64,000 nucleotides of DNA from CAYNLK01 sp964398055. GTDB taxonomy: Bacteria > Chloroflexota > Anaerolineae > 4572-78 > J111. Position 1 is the first letter of the stretch, and every line of letters starts with the position of its first letter. The position numbers were made by a program, and so were the translations under genes. The DNA is taken from positions 1 to 64,000 of the forward strand of contig CAYNLK010000025.1 of assembly GCA_964398055.1 (NCBI GenBank), written 5' to 3'. Positions 1-7,289 of the stretch are shown one piece after another. Below the pieces are notes generated by a model, which saw only the letters and a program-made list of their open reading frames with translations, did no database searches and was not told the origin of the DNA.

Positions 1-44
1 GTTTGGGAGAGGGGAGTCGCTCAGCGACGGGGTGAGGGCTATTT

Positions 45-200
45 TCAAGGGAGTCCGAGGTCGATGTCCGAGCCGGCCTGGGCGCGTCCACGGGCGTATG
101 ACCCTGCCAGTACAACTGCCCTGATTCCGGGGACTGCTGCCAGCCGATTCGAGAGCAAAGATAACAGTTCGCGCTGTTTCGGCGAAAATTGTTTCATCAT
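45..200 (-). pseudogene. Truncated nucleotidyltransferase (Pol beta superfamily)
   Basis: The 51 codons encode the N-terminal end of a MNT-type nucleotidyltransferase. The family signature GSYARGRAQAGSDIDLG (GSx10DxD) is present, but the frame stops three residues after the DxD metal-binding pair, so most of the fold is missing. Stand-alone family members usually have about 90 or more residues. The start at 200 follows a GGGAG ribosome site. The sequence after the stop (1-44) is a C/T-rich intergenic-type repeat, which suggests the gene was cut by a rearrangement. Families of this kind often pair with HEPN toxins, but no partner is visible. Confidence 0.6.
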
Positions 201-298
201 TAAATCTCCCGGCCCCTCTGGCGACCTCGACCAGTTGATCAGGGTATCTAACCAACGTCTATTTCTCAACTCCATATTCACTTAAGAGAGGGAGGACC

Positions 299-535
299 TC
301 ACTGATTAGTATTTCGAGCGTGGTTAGCTTTGGGCTGAAGGCTAAGGACGGAACAGGCGGTCGGCAGGCGGTAGCGCGGCTGGCCCAGGGCGGCCGCCGC
401 CACCGGGAGGGTGCCCCATTCAATTTCATCCATCACTTCCAGCCAGCCTTGCTCAGCCAGCGCCTTGAGTTGATTGCGGGTGAATGTGTCCGATTGCCCC
501 CAGATCACCGCGGCCAGGGTCTCGCCGAAACTGTT
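299..535 (-). pseudogene. Fragment of an unidentified minus-strand gene
   Basis: Reading on the minus strand gives a protein-like stretch (FGETLAAVIWGQSDTFTRN, then a segment resembling a helix-turn-helix, ALAEQGWLEVMDEIE). It abuts the serine recombinase fragment, which runs in the opposite direction, at about 535-540. I do not recognise the family. It may be the end of a gene interrupted by the recombinase element, or a chance open frame. Confidence 0.25.
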
Positions 536-538
536 CGG

Positions 539-1464
539 CTTCAAATCGGTCAAAGACCCGGACTTTGACTTTACCTTGCCGACCGGTAACCTATTTTTGA
601 CCATCCTGGCGGCCTTGAACCAGTACTACCTGGATTTACTGCGCCAGCATACAGCCAAGAGCAAACGAGAACGGGCCCGGCAGGGATTGTACAACGCCTC
701 GATCACCCCGTATGGCTACCGGCACGTCGGCGATGCCAGAACGCCGCCGGAGGTGGTCGAAGCCGAAGCGGCGGCGGTGCGGCTGGCCTTTGAGACCTAT
801 GCCGCCGGGACCTATTCGTATCAGGAGGTGGCCGACCGGCTGACTGAAACCGGCTACCGCACCCGGACGGGCCGTCCCTTTGGCAAAGACAGCCTGGACG
901 AGATGCTGCGCAACCAGTTCTATGCCGGTCAGGTGGCCTATGGGCTGAAACGGCCGGACCAGCCGCCGGAGTTCTTTCCGGCCCATCATCACCCTGGAGA
1001 TGTTCGAGAACTGCGAAGAGATTCGGCGCAAACGGCGGGGAGCGGCTCGTTCCTATCAGGGCAGTTTTAGGGTCTATCTGCTCAACGCCATCAGTCATTG
1101 CAGCGTGTGTGGGCGGACCTTGCGGGCGCAGGCGACCAAGTTCAACCGCTATTATCGAGAGATGTCGCGGGAGCGGGGCTTTGTCGATTGCCCGAATGGT
1201 CAGAAGGGGGTCATTGCCGAGTTGGTCGAGGCGCAGATGGAAGCCATCTTCCGGGAGTTACGGCTGCCGCCGGATTGGCAGGCCGAAGTGGAAAAGCTGC
1301 TGGACCGGCCGGGCGAAATCGAGACGTTGAATAACCGCCGCGCCCGGCTGAAGGCCGAACTGTGCCGGCTGCGGGAGATGAATATCAAGGGGCAATTTGA
1401 GGACGACCCGGTCCATTTCGATCAGGGACAATCGCGCTACTTTGACACCAAACGAATCAAATGA
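539..1464 (+). pseudogene. Large serine recombinase remnant, frameshifted
   Basis: From about 540 the frame reads VKDPDFDFTLPTGNLFLTIL and then AALNQYYLDLLRQHTAKSKR, the end of the catalytic domain plus the long helix of serine recombinases. A recombinase domain follows (TPYGYRHVG, TETGYRTRTGRPFGKDSLDE, LRNQFYAGQVAYG). Near 980 the reading shifts by one base into PIITLEMFENCEEIRRKRRG and then the zinc-ribbon module (ISHCSVCGRTLRA, FVDCPNGQKG) and the start of a C-terminal coiled coil. The N-terminal part with the nucleophilic serine is absent, so two lesions (5' truncation and frameshift) make this inactive. Intact members have roughly 450-600 residues. Confidence 0.75.
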
Positions 1465-1510
1465 GGGTTATGGCGAGGTCTTAGGCGCAACAGGCTGAGA
1501 CCGGACAAAA

Positions 1511-1546
1511 TAAAAAGCCGCTCTGGACACATCAGAGCGACTTTTG
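1511..1546 (-). terminator. Rho-independent terminator after tRNA-Asp
   Basis: On the minus strand GTCGCTCTG and CAGAGCGGC form a 9-bp stem (one G-U pair) with a short loop, followed by TTTTTATTTT. It lies downstream of the two minus-strand tRNA genes and probably ends their transcript. Confidence 0.75.
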
Positions 1547-1619
1547 CCGTAATTTCCGTTTGCCCTAGCACAGGCTACAGGATGTGCACCCTGTTTTTGT
1601 GTCGGAAAATTACTAGAGG

Positions 1620-1692
1620 CGGGAGCGACGGGAATTGAACCCGCGATCTCCGGCTTGACAGGCCGGCGTGTTAACCGCTACACCACGCCCCC
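1620..1692 (-). tRNA. tRNA-Asp (GTC)
   Basis: The minus strand folds into a complete cloverleaf. The acceptor GGGGGCG pairs with CGCTCCC (one G-U), the anticodon loop reads CTGTCAA with anticodon GTC, and the T arm carries GGTTCAATTCC. The discriminator is G, as expected for tRNA-Asp, and CCA is not encoded. Confidence 0.93.
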
Positions 1693-1697
1693 AAATT

Positions 1698-1789
1698 CAA
1701 CCAGTTAATTCCTAATGAACAATTGCCAACATTATAGCTATTTTTCTAAGTTTGGCTAATTGTTCATTTTGAATTGTTCATTAATTCAA
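1698..1789. repeat. Inverted repeat between the two tRNA genes
   Basis: The spacer is nearly self-complementary: GTTAATTCCTAATGAACAAT on the left matches GAATTGTTCATTAATTCAAC on the right with few mismatches, and TTGCCAA/TTGGCTAA lie inside. In the tRNA transcript this would fold as a long hairpin, possibly a processing site. Confidence 0.55.
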
Positions 1790-1860
1790 CTGGGAGACCA
1801 GGATTCGAACCTGGATATACGGCTCCAAAGGCCGCTGTCCTACCATTAGACGATCTCCCA
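1790..1860 (-). tRNA. tRNA-Gln (TTG)
   Basis: The minus strand gives a cloverleaf with acceptor TGGGAGA/TCTCCCA, anticodon stem GCGGC/GCCGT-type around CTTTGGA (anticodon TTG) and T arm CCAGGTTCGAATCCTGG. The U1-A72 pair and G73 discriminator are typical of tRNA-Gln. It lies upstream of tRNA-Asp and is probably co-transcribed with it. Confidence 0.92.
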
Positions 1861-1940
1861 CCGCTGAAGGTTTTGTTAAATCCAACAAAAGCTTCTTGAC
1901 CGAATCTATCAGCCAGCCAAACTGTCAGTCTGCTAATCAA

Positions 1941-2021
1941 TTAGTAGCTAGAGTTTAGCAGCCAGAGTTAGTAGCTAGAGCTTAGTGACTAGAGTTAGCA
2001 GCTAGAGTTTAGCGACTAGAG
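1941..2021. repeat. Degenerate 13-14 bp tandem repeat, about six units
   Basis: Six units of the type TTAGTAGCTAGAG / TTTAGCAGCCAGAG follow each other with 1-3 differences each. No open frame crosses them. They lie in a gene-free stretch (1861-2112) that shows nothing else except the hairpin at 2071-2098. Confidence 0.7.
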
Positions 2022-2070
2022 CTTTTGTTATTACAGGGTAGATTATAGCTGTTTTTGTTTCTGTTGACAA

Positions 2071-2098
2071 ATCAGGGCAGGACCTTGCCCGCCCTGAT
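2071..2098 (-). terminator. Hairpin after the small minus-strand gene pair
   Basis: ATCAGGGC and GCCCTGAT form an 8-bp perfect stem directly downstream of the minus-strand stop at 2113. The following minus-strand sequence is only moderately T-rich, so termination is plausible but not certain. Confidence 0.45.
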
Positions 2099-2112
2099 AG
2101 TATTTGGTTGTG

Positions 2113-2328
2113 TTACTCTTCCCAATCGGGTTTAGCCAAAACAGTCATGGCGTTACGAGCCTGGTTATTCCGTGTTTTCCAGTAACTTATCAGAGGGGCT
2201 ATGCCGCCGATGGGGCTTGGACAATTGCATTCGCCCGCATAACCAGGGCTGTACAGTTCTAAAAACATTGAAAAGCAAGGTCTTCTATGGTAAGGTAATA
2301 GGCTGAAATTGCGATAGGAGGCTATCAC
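2113..2328 (-). CDS. Hypothetical protein, 71 aa
   Basis: I do not recognise this protein. It would start at a GTG that overlaps the stop of the upstream gene (GTGA overlap), a sign of translational coupling. It contains a Cys/Pro/Gly-rich centre (GECNCPSPIGG) and a polar C-terminus rich in Asn, Lys and Arg. A stem-loop follows the stop. Coupling to the phage-like gene upstream suggests a shared role, but function cannot be inferred. It could also be a chance frame, since it is short. Confidence 0.45.
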   Translation of the reverse strand: MIASYRNFSLLPYHRRPCFSMFLELYSPGYAGECNCPSPIGGIAPLISYWKTRNNQARNAMTVLAKPDWEE

Positions 2329-2648
2329 GTGTCCACGCCGGGGTCAGTCTCATAACGCTGCCAATAGGCCGTAAAGGTCGCCCGCTGGGGGCCGATCAAC
2401 TGCTTGACCAGGTAGCCGTGCCAGGTGGTCGTCGGCGTGGCGGCTTTGAGCCGTTGCCGGGTGGTCGGGCCGCACACTTTCACGCCCTTCTGGGCCACGG
2501 TCAGGGCTACTCGAAAGTCGCCCTGGCTGGTGGTTTTGGCGTCGGCGTGGCCGTATTTAGGGTACACCACCCCCCGCCGGGTAAAAACAATATCGCCAAA
2601 TGCGCCGCGCACGTTCAAACTGAACAAGGGGCCGAATACTTTGGCCAT
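2325..2648 (-). CDS. Conserved hypothetical protein, phage-associated type, 107 aa
   Basis: The N-terminus MAKVFGPLFSLNVRGAFGDI followed by VFTRRG resembles a recurring small-protein family (MAKVxGPLxSxxAxGxxG...VF) that I associate with phage or integrated-element genes. The role of that family is not known to me. A Shine-Dalgarno sequence (AAAAGGAGACCC) precedes the ATG closely, so the start is well supported. No membrane segment or signal peptide is visible; the C-terminal half is basic. With the recombinase remnant and tRNA genes next to it, this may be a leftover of a mobile element. Family assignment is from memory of the N-terminal motif. Confidence 0.6.
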   Translation of the reverse strand: MAKVFGPLFSLNVRGAFGDIVFTRRGVVYPKYGHADAKTTSQGDFRVALTVAQKGVKVCGPTTRQRLKAATPTTTWHGYLVKQLIGPQRATFTAYWQRYETDPGVDT

Positions 2649-2671
2649 TTCGGGTCTCCTTTTCTAAAAAT

Positions 2672-2780
2672 AAAATTACACCGAGTTACCCAGAGCCGTC
2701 ACAGAGGCGCACAGAGATAAATTCAAGCAAGACTCGGCGTAGCTCTGCGTTTTCTCAGTGCTCTCGGTGTTCCTGTTTTT
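2672..2780. repeat. Self-complementary intergenic repeat (CTCTGTG/CACAGAG type)
   Basis: One arm carries GAGTTACCCAGAGCC and CACAGAGGCGCACAGAGA, the other CTCGGCGTAGCTCTGCG and CAGTGCTCTCGGTG. It belongs to a type of dispersed palindromic spacer built from CTCTGTG-like words. The whole stretch 2649-3129 has no gene. It also holds a small hairpin ACCGGC/GCCGGT near 2815-2840, an 11-bp direct duplication (ATGACCTATGC) near 2981-3003, and the terminator at 3065-3098. Confidence 0.5.
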
Positions 2781-3064
2781 CATTGTCGCTGTCATCTATT
2801 TGCGATTGGTAAAAGTGACCGGCACAGGTTAAGCGCCGGTTTCTGCCTTCACTATAGCGCAAAAGCAGTAGTTCGTCATCCCCAAGAATTGGGTATTTTT
2901 AGCATCTGGCTACAATCTTCAGATGGTCAAGATACATTCACCTGTCGAGCGCAGACCGGATTCCTGCAATTAAGCTATACATGACCTATGCATGACCTAT
3001 GCATGAAGTAAGCGTTACGAGGCAGTATGTGAGCGGGGTTTTGAGTGGTTGAAATCTAAAACAA

Positions 3065-3098
3065 AAGAGACCAGCGCTTCTTTAAGCGCCGATCTCTT
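3065..3098 (-). terminator. Terminator of the OsmC-family gene
   Basis: AAGAGA and TCTCTT enclose an inner stem GCGCTT/AAGCGC with a short loop. On the minus strand it is followed by TTTTGTTTTAG, about 30 bases after the OsmC stop. Confidence 0.65.
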
Positions 3099-3129
3099 AT
3101 ACTTCACTTGTACTTAGGGGGCAGAACAG

Positions 3130-3552
3130 TTAGCCCTTCAGGGTCGCCTTTACTCTGACCTCCTCAACACCGGCCAGGGCTTTGGAGACCGGGCAATTCT
3201 TTTTGGCTTTCTCGACATATTCCAGCAAGGTCGCCTCAGCGATATTGGCCACTTCAATCTCGGTTTCAAGCTCGATCAGGGTAATGGTGGGGCCTGCCGC
3301 CAGATGGACCCGGGCGCTGGTGGCGATACGCCGGGGTGCGTAGCCGTCTCCACCCAAAAGAGCGGCCAGAAACATAGAGAAACAGCCGGCCTGGGCTGCG
3401 CCAATCAACTCCTCAGGGTTGGTCTGTTTGCCCTCTTCAAAGCGAGAGGCATAGGTAAAGGGAAAGACAGCGTTTTCGCTGCCCAACTTCATGGTCCCAT
3501 CACCCTCTTTGAGGGTTCCATTCCACACTGCGTTGGCGGTACTAACTTTCAT
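3130..3552 (-). CDS. OsmC-family peroxiredoxin
   Basis: The 140-residue cytosolic protein matches the OsmC/Ohr superfamily in length and motifs. These enzymes reduce organic hydroperoxides with a reactive cysteine pair. Visible are the first cysteine in AAQAGCFSM (C57), the second in KKNCPVSKAL (C120), and the Arg/Glu of the active site (R37, E48 in TNPEELIG). The spacing and the NCPVSKAL motif fit OsmC rather than Ohr. The start is supported by GAGGAGG nine bases upstream. It is monocistronic, with its own terminator, between intergenic repeats. The physiological substrate cannot be read from sequence. Confidence 0.92.
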   Translation of the reverse strand: MKVSTANAVWNGTLKEGDGTMKLGSENAVFPFTYASRFEEGKQTNPEELIGAAQAGCFSMFLAALLGGDGYAPRRIATSARVHLAAGPTITLIELETEIEVANIAEATLLEYVEKAKKNCPVSKALAGVEEVRVKATLKG

Positions 3553-3720
3553 CGTAACTTGCCTCCTCGATAGTAGATAAATATGAAACGATTGGATATT
3601 TTATCGGTGCAACACGGCCTTTATTATACCATAGTATATCAGCGGGCAAAGCCGCGATAGACGGCAAAAGCAATGCTCATAATGACATTACCGATTATGG
3701 TTGTCAAAATTGATCAGGGC

Positions 3721-3760
3721 AAAAGTGACCGGCACTTTTTAAGTGCCGGTCACTTTTTAC
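3721..3760. terminator. Strong bidirectional terminator
   Basis: AAAAGTGACCGGCACTT and AAGTGCCGGTCACTTTTT form a 17-bp perfect stem with a 3-4 base loop and A/T runs on both sides. It follows the minus-strand MFS stop (3764) immediately and would also stop plus-strand readthrough. Confidence 0.85.
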
Positions 3761-3763
3761 TTT

Positions 3764-5104
3764 TCAGGGTAGGCGGCGCAGTTGGGGGATATGCAGCCAC
3801 AACCAGCTGGCGAAACCCAGCAAAATGAGCGCAGACAGGAGGATGGCAACCGGCTCGCTCCACAGCTCGGCTGCCCAGCCAACCAGTAAGGCCCCCAGGG
3901 GCATCAAGCCAAAGAAGCTGAGGGTATAAACGCTGACCACCCGCCCGCGCAACGAGTCGGGCGCCAGGGTTTGGATGAGGGTATTGGCCATATTGAACAG
4001 GACCATAAAACCCCACCCCACGCCGATCAGGGCCAACAACGCTAACGGCAGCCAGCGGACCACGGCAAACAGCAGCAAAAAGAGCGGAAAAGCAAAGGTG
4101 CCCAGGGTGAGCAATTTCCCTTTGAAGGTAAAGCGTCCCAGGGTGGCAATCATCAAGGCCCCGCTCAACGCGCCCAGGCCGCGGGCTGCCAGCAGCCAGC
4201 CATTGGTGGCGGCGTTGCCGCCCAACACGTTTACTGCCCAGGCCGGGATCAGGGTCATAAAGGCCAACCCGAACAAGCTGACCACGCCGGCCACCATAAT
4301 CAGGGTGCGGATGGCCGTATGGGTGGCCACGTACTGCAACCCCTCTTTCAAGTCGTCGAGGGCGGCGTTCCGGCGGGGCTGGCGCGCCGACGACTGCAAG
4401 CGCATCTTAAGCAGAGCCAGGATTACGGCAACGAAGGTGAGGCCGTTCAGGCTAAAACACCAGGCCGGCCCCACCAGGGCATAGGTTAACCCGCCCACAG
4501 CCGGGCCGACGACGGTAGCCAGGTTGAACATACTCGAGTTGAGGGCGATGGCGTTGGCCAGGTCCTCCCGCCCCACCATTTCAAAGACAAAAGATTGCCG
4601 GGCCGGGACATCGAAGGCATTGACCACGCCCAGGCCGAGGGCCAGCAGCAGAATGTGCCAGGGCAGCACCAGCCCGGCAAAGGTTAGCCCGGCCAAAATA
4701 AAGGCCAGCAGCATCATAGTCGTTTGGGTGAGCAACAGCAGCCGTCGCCGCGGCAGCCGGTCGGCCACCACCCCGCCGTACAGCATAAACAGCCACGAGG
4801 GGACGCCGGCGGCAAAGCCAACATAGCCCAGATAGGCCGGTGAACGGGTCAGTTCGAACAGCAGGTAGCCCTGGGCGGTCGTCTGCATCCAGGTGCCGAC
4901 CAGGGAAACAAGCTGGCCGGAAAACCACAAGCGGTAGTTAGGATGTTTGAAGGCGATAAAGGTTTGCCTCAAGCTGAGGGTGGGCAGGGAACGTGTCCCC
5001 GCGTATTCGGCCATCACCCGCAGGATGGCATTGGAGCGGGTGGTAATTCTACTTCTTACGCCATTGGTCGATCCCGGCCCGGTATTGCTTGCGTCAGAAG
5101 CCAT
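3764..5104 (-). CDS. MFS transporter (MFS_3 / EntS-like exporter family)
   Basis: This is a polytopic inner-membrane protein of about 446 residues with about 12 hydrophobic segments. The N-terminal half reads FKHPNYRLWFSGQLVSLVGT, then AQGYLLFELTRSPAYLGYVG and GGVVADRLPRRRLLLL, the typical MFS_3 signature with the loop 2-3 DRxxRR motif. FDVPARQSFVFEMVGREDL, in the central loop, is also typical. Members export siderophores or drugs; the substrate here is unknown. No clear ribosome site marks the start: an in-frame GTG at 5182 would add 26 residues, and a start inside (at MAEYAG) is possible. It stands alone between a REP region and its terminator. Confidence 0.88.
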   Translation of the reverse strand: MASDASNTGPGSTNGVRSRITTRSNAILRVMAEYAGTRSLPTLSLRQTFIAFKHPNYRLWFSGQLVSLVGTWMQTTAQGYLLFELTRSPAYLGYVGFAAGVPSWLFMLYGGVVADRLPRRRLLLLTQTTMMLLAFILAGLTFAGLVLPWHILLLALGLGVVNAFDVPARQSFVFEMVGREDLANAIALNSSMFNLATVVGPAVGGLTYALVGPAWCFSLNGLTFVAVILALLKMRLQSSARQPRRNAALDDLKEGLQYVATHTAIRTLIMVAGVVSLFGLAFMTLIPAWAVNVLGGNAATNGWLLAARGLGALSGALMIATLGRFTFKGKLLTLGTFAFPLFLLLFAVVRWLPLALLALIGVGWGFMVLFNMANTLIQTLAPDSLRGRVVSVYTLSFFGLMPLGALLVGWAAELWSEPVAILLSALILLGFASWLWLHIPQLRRLP

Positions 5105-5269
5105 TGTGAGTAGCCCGATTTTGATGGCGGTTGCTGTGTCTGAGAGTATTCGGTAATTAGAGAAATTTGCCTGAAAGCACAAGGCTGACCCACAGGGTGC
5201 TACGTTTAAGCCATCGTGCTGGCACCTGCATCCGTACGCTCTGCGCGGCGCAGGTGCAAGTGAATGAAG

Positions 5270-5490
5270 AGCAAAACCGATTCGGGCTAAAGCCAGGTGA
5301 TTTCAGGGCGCTTTAGCGTCCTTTGCGCTTTCAGCTCGATGCTTTAAGTTTCTGTTGGTAAACAATTTGACTGCGCTAAATGGCCGAGGCTAAAGCCGTC
5401 GGCCTGAAAGAGCGAAGCCCTGGTGGGCTAGATTTTAGCTCGAAGAGCTTTGCCCTTTGAGTGCGGCGGCTTCAGCCCCGCACCTCAAGC
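5270..5490. repeat. REP-like palindromic pair; orphan copy of the Y1 transposase end
   Basis: Positions 5378-5486 match the left flank of the transposase element at 40378-40487 with about six differences in 109 bases, including the hairpin arms GGCTAAAGCCGTCGGCC and GTGCGGCGGCTTCAGCC. A second, inverted and diverged REP word (GGGCTAAAGCCAGG, GGGCGCTTTAGCGTCCTT) lies at about 5286-5335 and resembles the complement of the right flank. No transposase lies nearby. The stretch 5105-5650 has no gene otherwise. Confidence 0.8.
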
Positions 5491-5650
5491 CTCAAATCTG
5501 ATTTTGCCAACAGAATCCTTTAGCGTTGGCCTACGCGGCGCATTGAATTACCGAACGCTCTCTGTCGACCAAAGTTTAGAGCAGATAGACCAACCAGGCA
5601 AAATCGATTACTCACCGGGTCAGACTAACGCAGGCCCAAGCTGTTCGGAA

Positions 5651-6481
5651 TTACAGCGGTAGATTGTAGAATTTCAGCGCATTGCCGCCCAGAACCGCGG
5701 CCTGTTCCGCCGCCGGCAGCCCGGCAATGAGGGCCTGGGTGTTGGCCCACACGGAGCTGTAGCTGCCGCCCAGAATGCAGACCGGCCAATCGCTGCCGAA
5801 CATGACCCGTTCCGGCCCGAACTGTTCCAGGGCAAAATCGACGTAAGGCTGCACGTCGGCCACGCTCCATGTCGGCTTGTCGAACTGGCCCGATAGTTTG
5901 GCGTAAACATTGGGCGACTGCGCCGCGGCCTTCATCTGCTGGAACCAGGGCGACTCCTTTTGGCCGACCGGCGGCTTGGCCAGGTGGTCGATGACCATCT
6001 TCAGCCCCGGTACTCGTTCGGCCAGGGTGGGTACATGCTTGAGGTGGTTCGGGAAGACCGCCACCACGTCGAAAGTCATGTTATGGCCGGCCAGGACCTT
6101 GAGCGATTCGATGACCACGGGCTGGATGACCCAATCCGGGTCCGGCTCGGTGTGGATCAAATGGCGGATGCCCACAAAGCGGCGATCCTTTGTGTACATC
6201 TCCAGCCGTTTATTGGTTTCTTTCGGGTCCAGCAGGTTGACCCAGCCGACCACGCCGGCAATCCAGTCGTTATAGTCAGCCTTCACCAGCATCGAGGCCG
6301 TATCCTCATAAGAGTTGGCGCTCTGCACGACCACGGTTTTGTCAACCCCGGCGGCCTTGAGCTGCGGTTCCAGTTGCTCCGGGGTGAAGGTGTCATAGAT
6401 TGGCCCGTACTCGGGGACAAGCCAGCTATATTCCACCTCCGACAATTTCCAATAATGTTGGTGGGTATCTACTTTGATCAT
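5651..6481 (-). CDS. Amidohydrolase, L-fuconolactonase / L-rhamnonolactonase-like
   Basis: The 276-residue protein fits the COG3618 amidohydrolase group that opens sugar lactones such as L-fucono- or L-rhamnono-1,4-lactone. It starts with the metal-binding HxH in VDTHQHYW (H7, H9) and has IRHLIH, VIDHLAKPP and the terminal metal-site motif MFGSDWPV, all in family order. Length is normal. The start follows AAGGAGG at good spacing. It is the last gene of the minus-strand cluster that begins at the GntR regulator. Lactonase activity would fit the oxidoreductases of that cluster. Substrate is inferred only from family; other small lactones, such as pyrone dicarboxylate-type substrates, are possible. 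Confidence 0.82.
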   Translation of the reverse strand: MIKVDTHQHYWKLSEVEYSWLVPEYGPIYDTFTPEQLEPQLKAAGVDKTVVVQSANSYEDTASMLVKADYNDWIAGVVGWVNLLDPKETNKRLEMYTKDRRFVGIRHLIHTEPDPDWVIQPVVIESLKVLAGHNMTFDVVAVFPNHLKHVPTLAERVPGLKMVIDHLAKPPVGQKESPWFQQMKAAAQSPNVYAKLSGQFDKPTWSVADVQPYVDFALEQFGPERVMFGSDWPVCILGGSYSSVWANTQALIAGLPAAEQAAVLGGNALKFYNLPL

Positions 6482-6502
6482 GGCGATGCCTCCTTGTATT
6501 AA

Positions 6503-6662
6503 ACAGTTATCAGTTATCAGTTATCAGTTATCGGTTATCAGTTATCGGTTATCAGTTATCGGTTATCAGTTATCAGTAGTCAGTTGTCACGTGTCAGTTG
6601 TCGGTAGTCAATGAACGGTAGACTAATCACTGTTCACTGATTACTGTTCACTGACCACTGCT
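6503..6662. repeat. Tandem-repeat spacer (TTATCAGT units)
   Basis: Repeats of 8-16 bases alternate CAGTTATCAG and CGGTTATCAG, then run into GTCAGTTGTCAG and TCACTGTTCACTGA words. It separates two genes of the minus-strand cluster. The same unit dominates the spacer at 29582-29880. Confidence 0.75.
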
Positions 6663-6667
6663 CACTA

Positions 6668-7129
6668 TTACCGCCGCGGCGGCTGGATGATCTCCAGGGT
6701 GATGTCGTCGGGGTCCAAGAAGTAGACGGTGTAACCGCCCTTGTTGATGCCGGCTTCAATGGCCACCGGCTCGCTGCGAAAACGCACCCCGTGGGCAACC
6801 ATGCGCTGATATTCGGCCTGGATGTCGTCCACTTCAAAGGCCAGGTGAGCTGTGCCCGGATTGAGCGTGCGCGTATCGACTTTTTGCCCTTTGGGGGCCA
6901 CGTACTCCACCAGTTCCAGCAGGTGGCCGGAGCGAGCCGGCCGGGCCCCGGCAATGCGAAATTGGGCCACTTTCAGGTGAGCGTCGGGATAGCCCACAAA
7001 CTTGCGGGTATAGGCGTTGGCCTGCTCCTGGCGGTGCACCAACTCCAACCCCAGCATATCCCGGTAAAATTCAATCGATTGTTCGATGTCAGCAACCGTA
7101 AAGCTAAAATGCCAGGTGTCAACGATCAT
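6668..7129 (-). CDS. VOC-superfamily protein (glyoxalase/dioxygenase fold)
   Basis: The 153-residue protein has two beta-alpha-beta-beta-beta modules of the vicinal oxygen chelate fold. Metal ligand candidates are H7 in DTWHFSFTV, the Glu in HLLELVEY, the His in GTAHLAFEVDD and the Glu in DITLEIIQPP, which is the usual four-residue set. YFLDPDDITLEI is a common VOC C-terminal signature. Members act as isomerases, dioxygenases, lyases or binding proteins. Position next to the lactonase-type and lyase-type enzymes suggests a role on an intermediate of the same pathway. The exact reaction cannot be told. Confidence 0.85.
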   Translation of the reverse strand: MIVDTWHFSFTVADIEQSIEFYRDMLGLELVHRQEQANAYTRKFVGYPDAHLKVAQFRIAGARPARSGHLLELVEYVAPKGQKVDTRTLNPGTAHLAFEVDDIQAEYQRMVAHGVRFRSEPVAIEAGINKGGYTVYFLDPDDITLEIIQPPRR

Positions 7130-7144
7130 CCTTTTACTCCATTG

Positions 7145-7212
7145 TGTGTCAGTAATCAGTAATCAGTTGTCAGTAATCAGTTGTCAGTAATCAGTTGTCA
7201 GTTGTCAGTGGC
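7145..7212. repeat. Tandem-repeat spacer (CAGTAATCAGTTGT units)
   Basis: About four units of CAGTAATCAGTTGT-type words lie between the VOC and lyase genes. The rest of the spacer (7213-7289) holds C/T-rich words (CCCTCATCCCTCATCC) and no gene. Confidence 0.65.
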
Positions 7213-7289
7213 TCAATCCTCTACTCGCCGCTCTCCTAATTTCTAATCTCTAACCCGCAAGGCAGGTGTCTCCAATCCCCCTTCATCCC

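Noticed and set aside
1465..1860. Attachment site at a tRNA gene for an integrated element
   Set aside because: I found no repeated copy of a tRNA 3' end nearby, and serine recombinases do not usually use tRNA genes.
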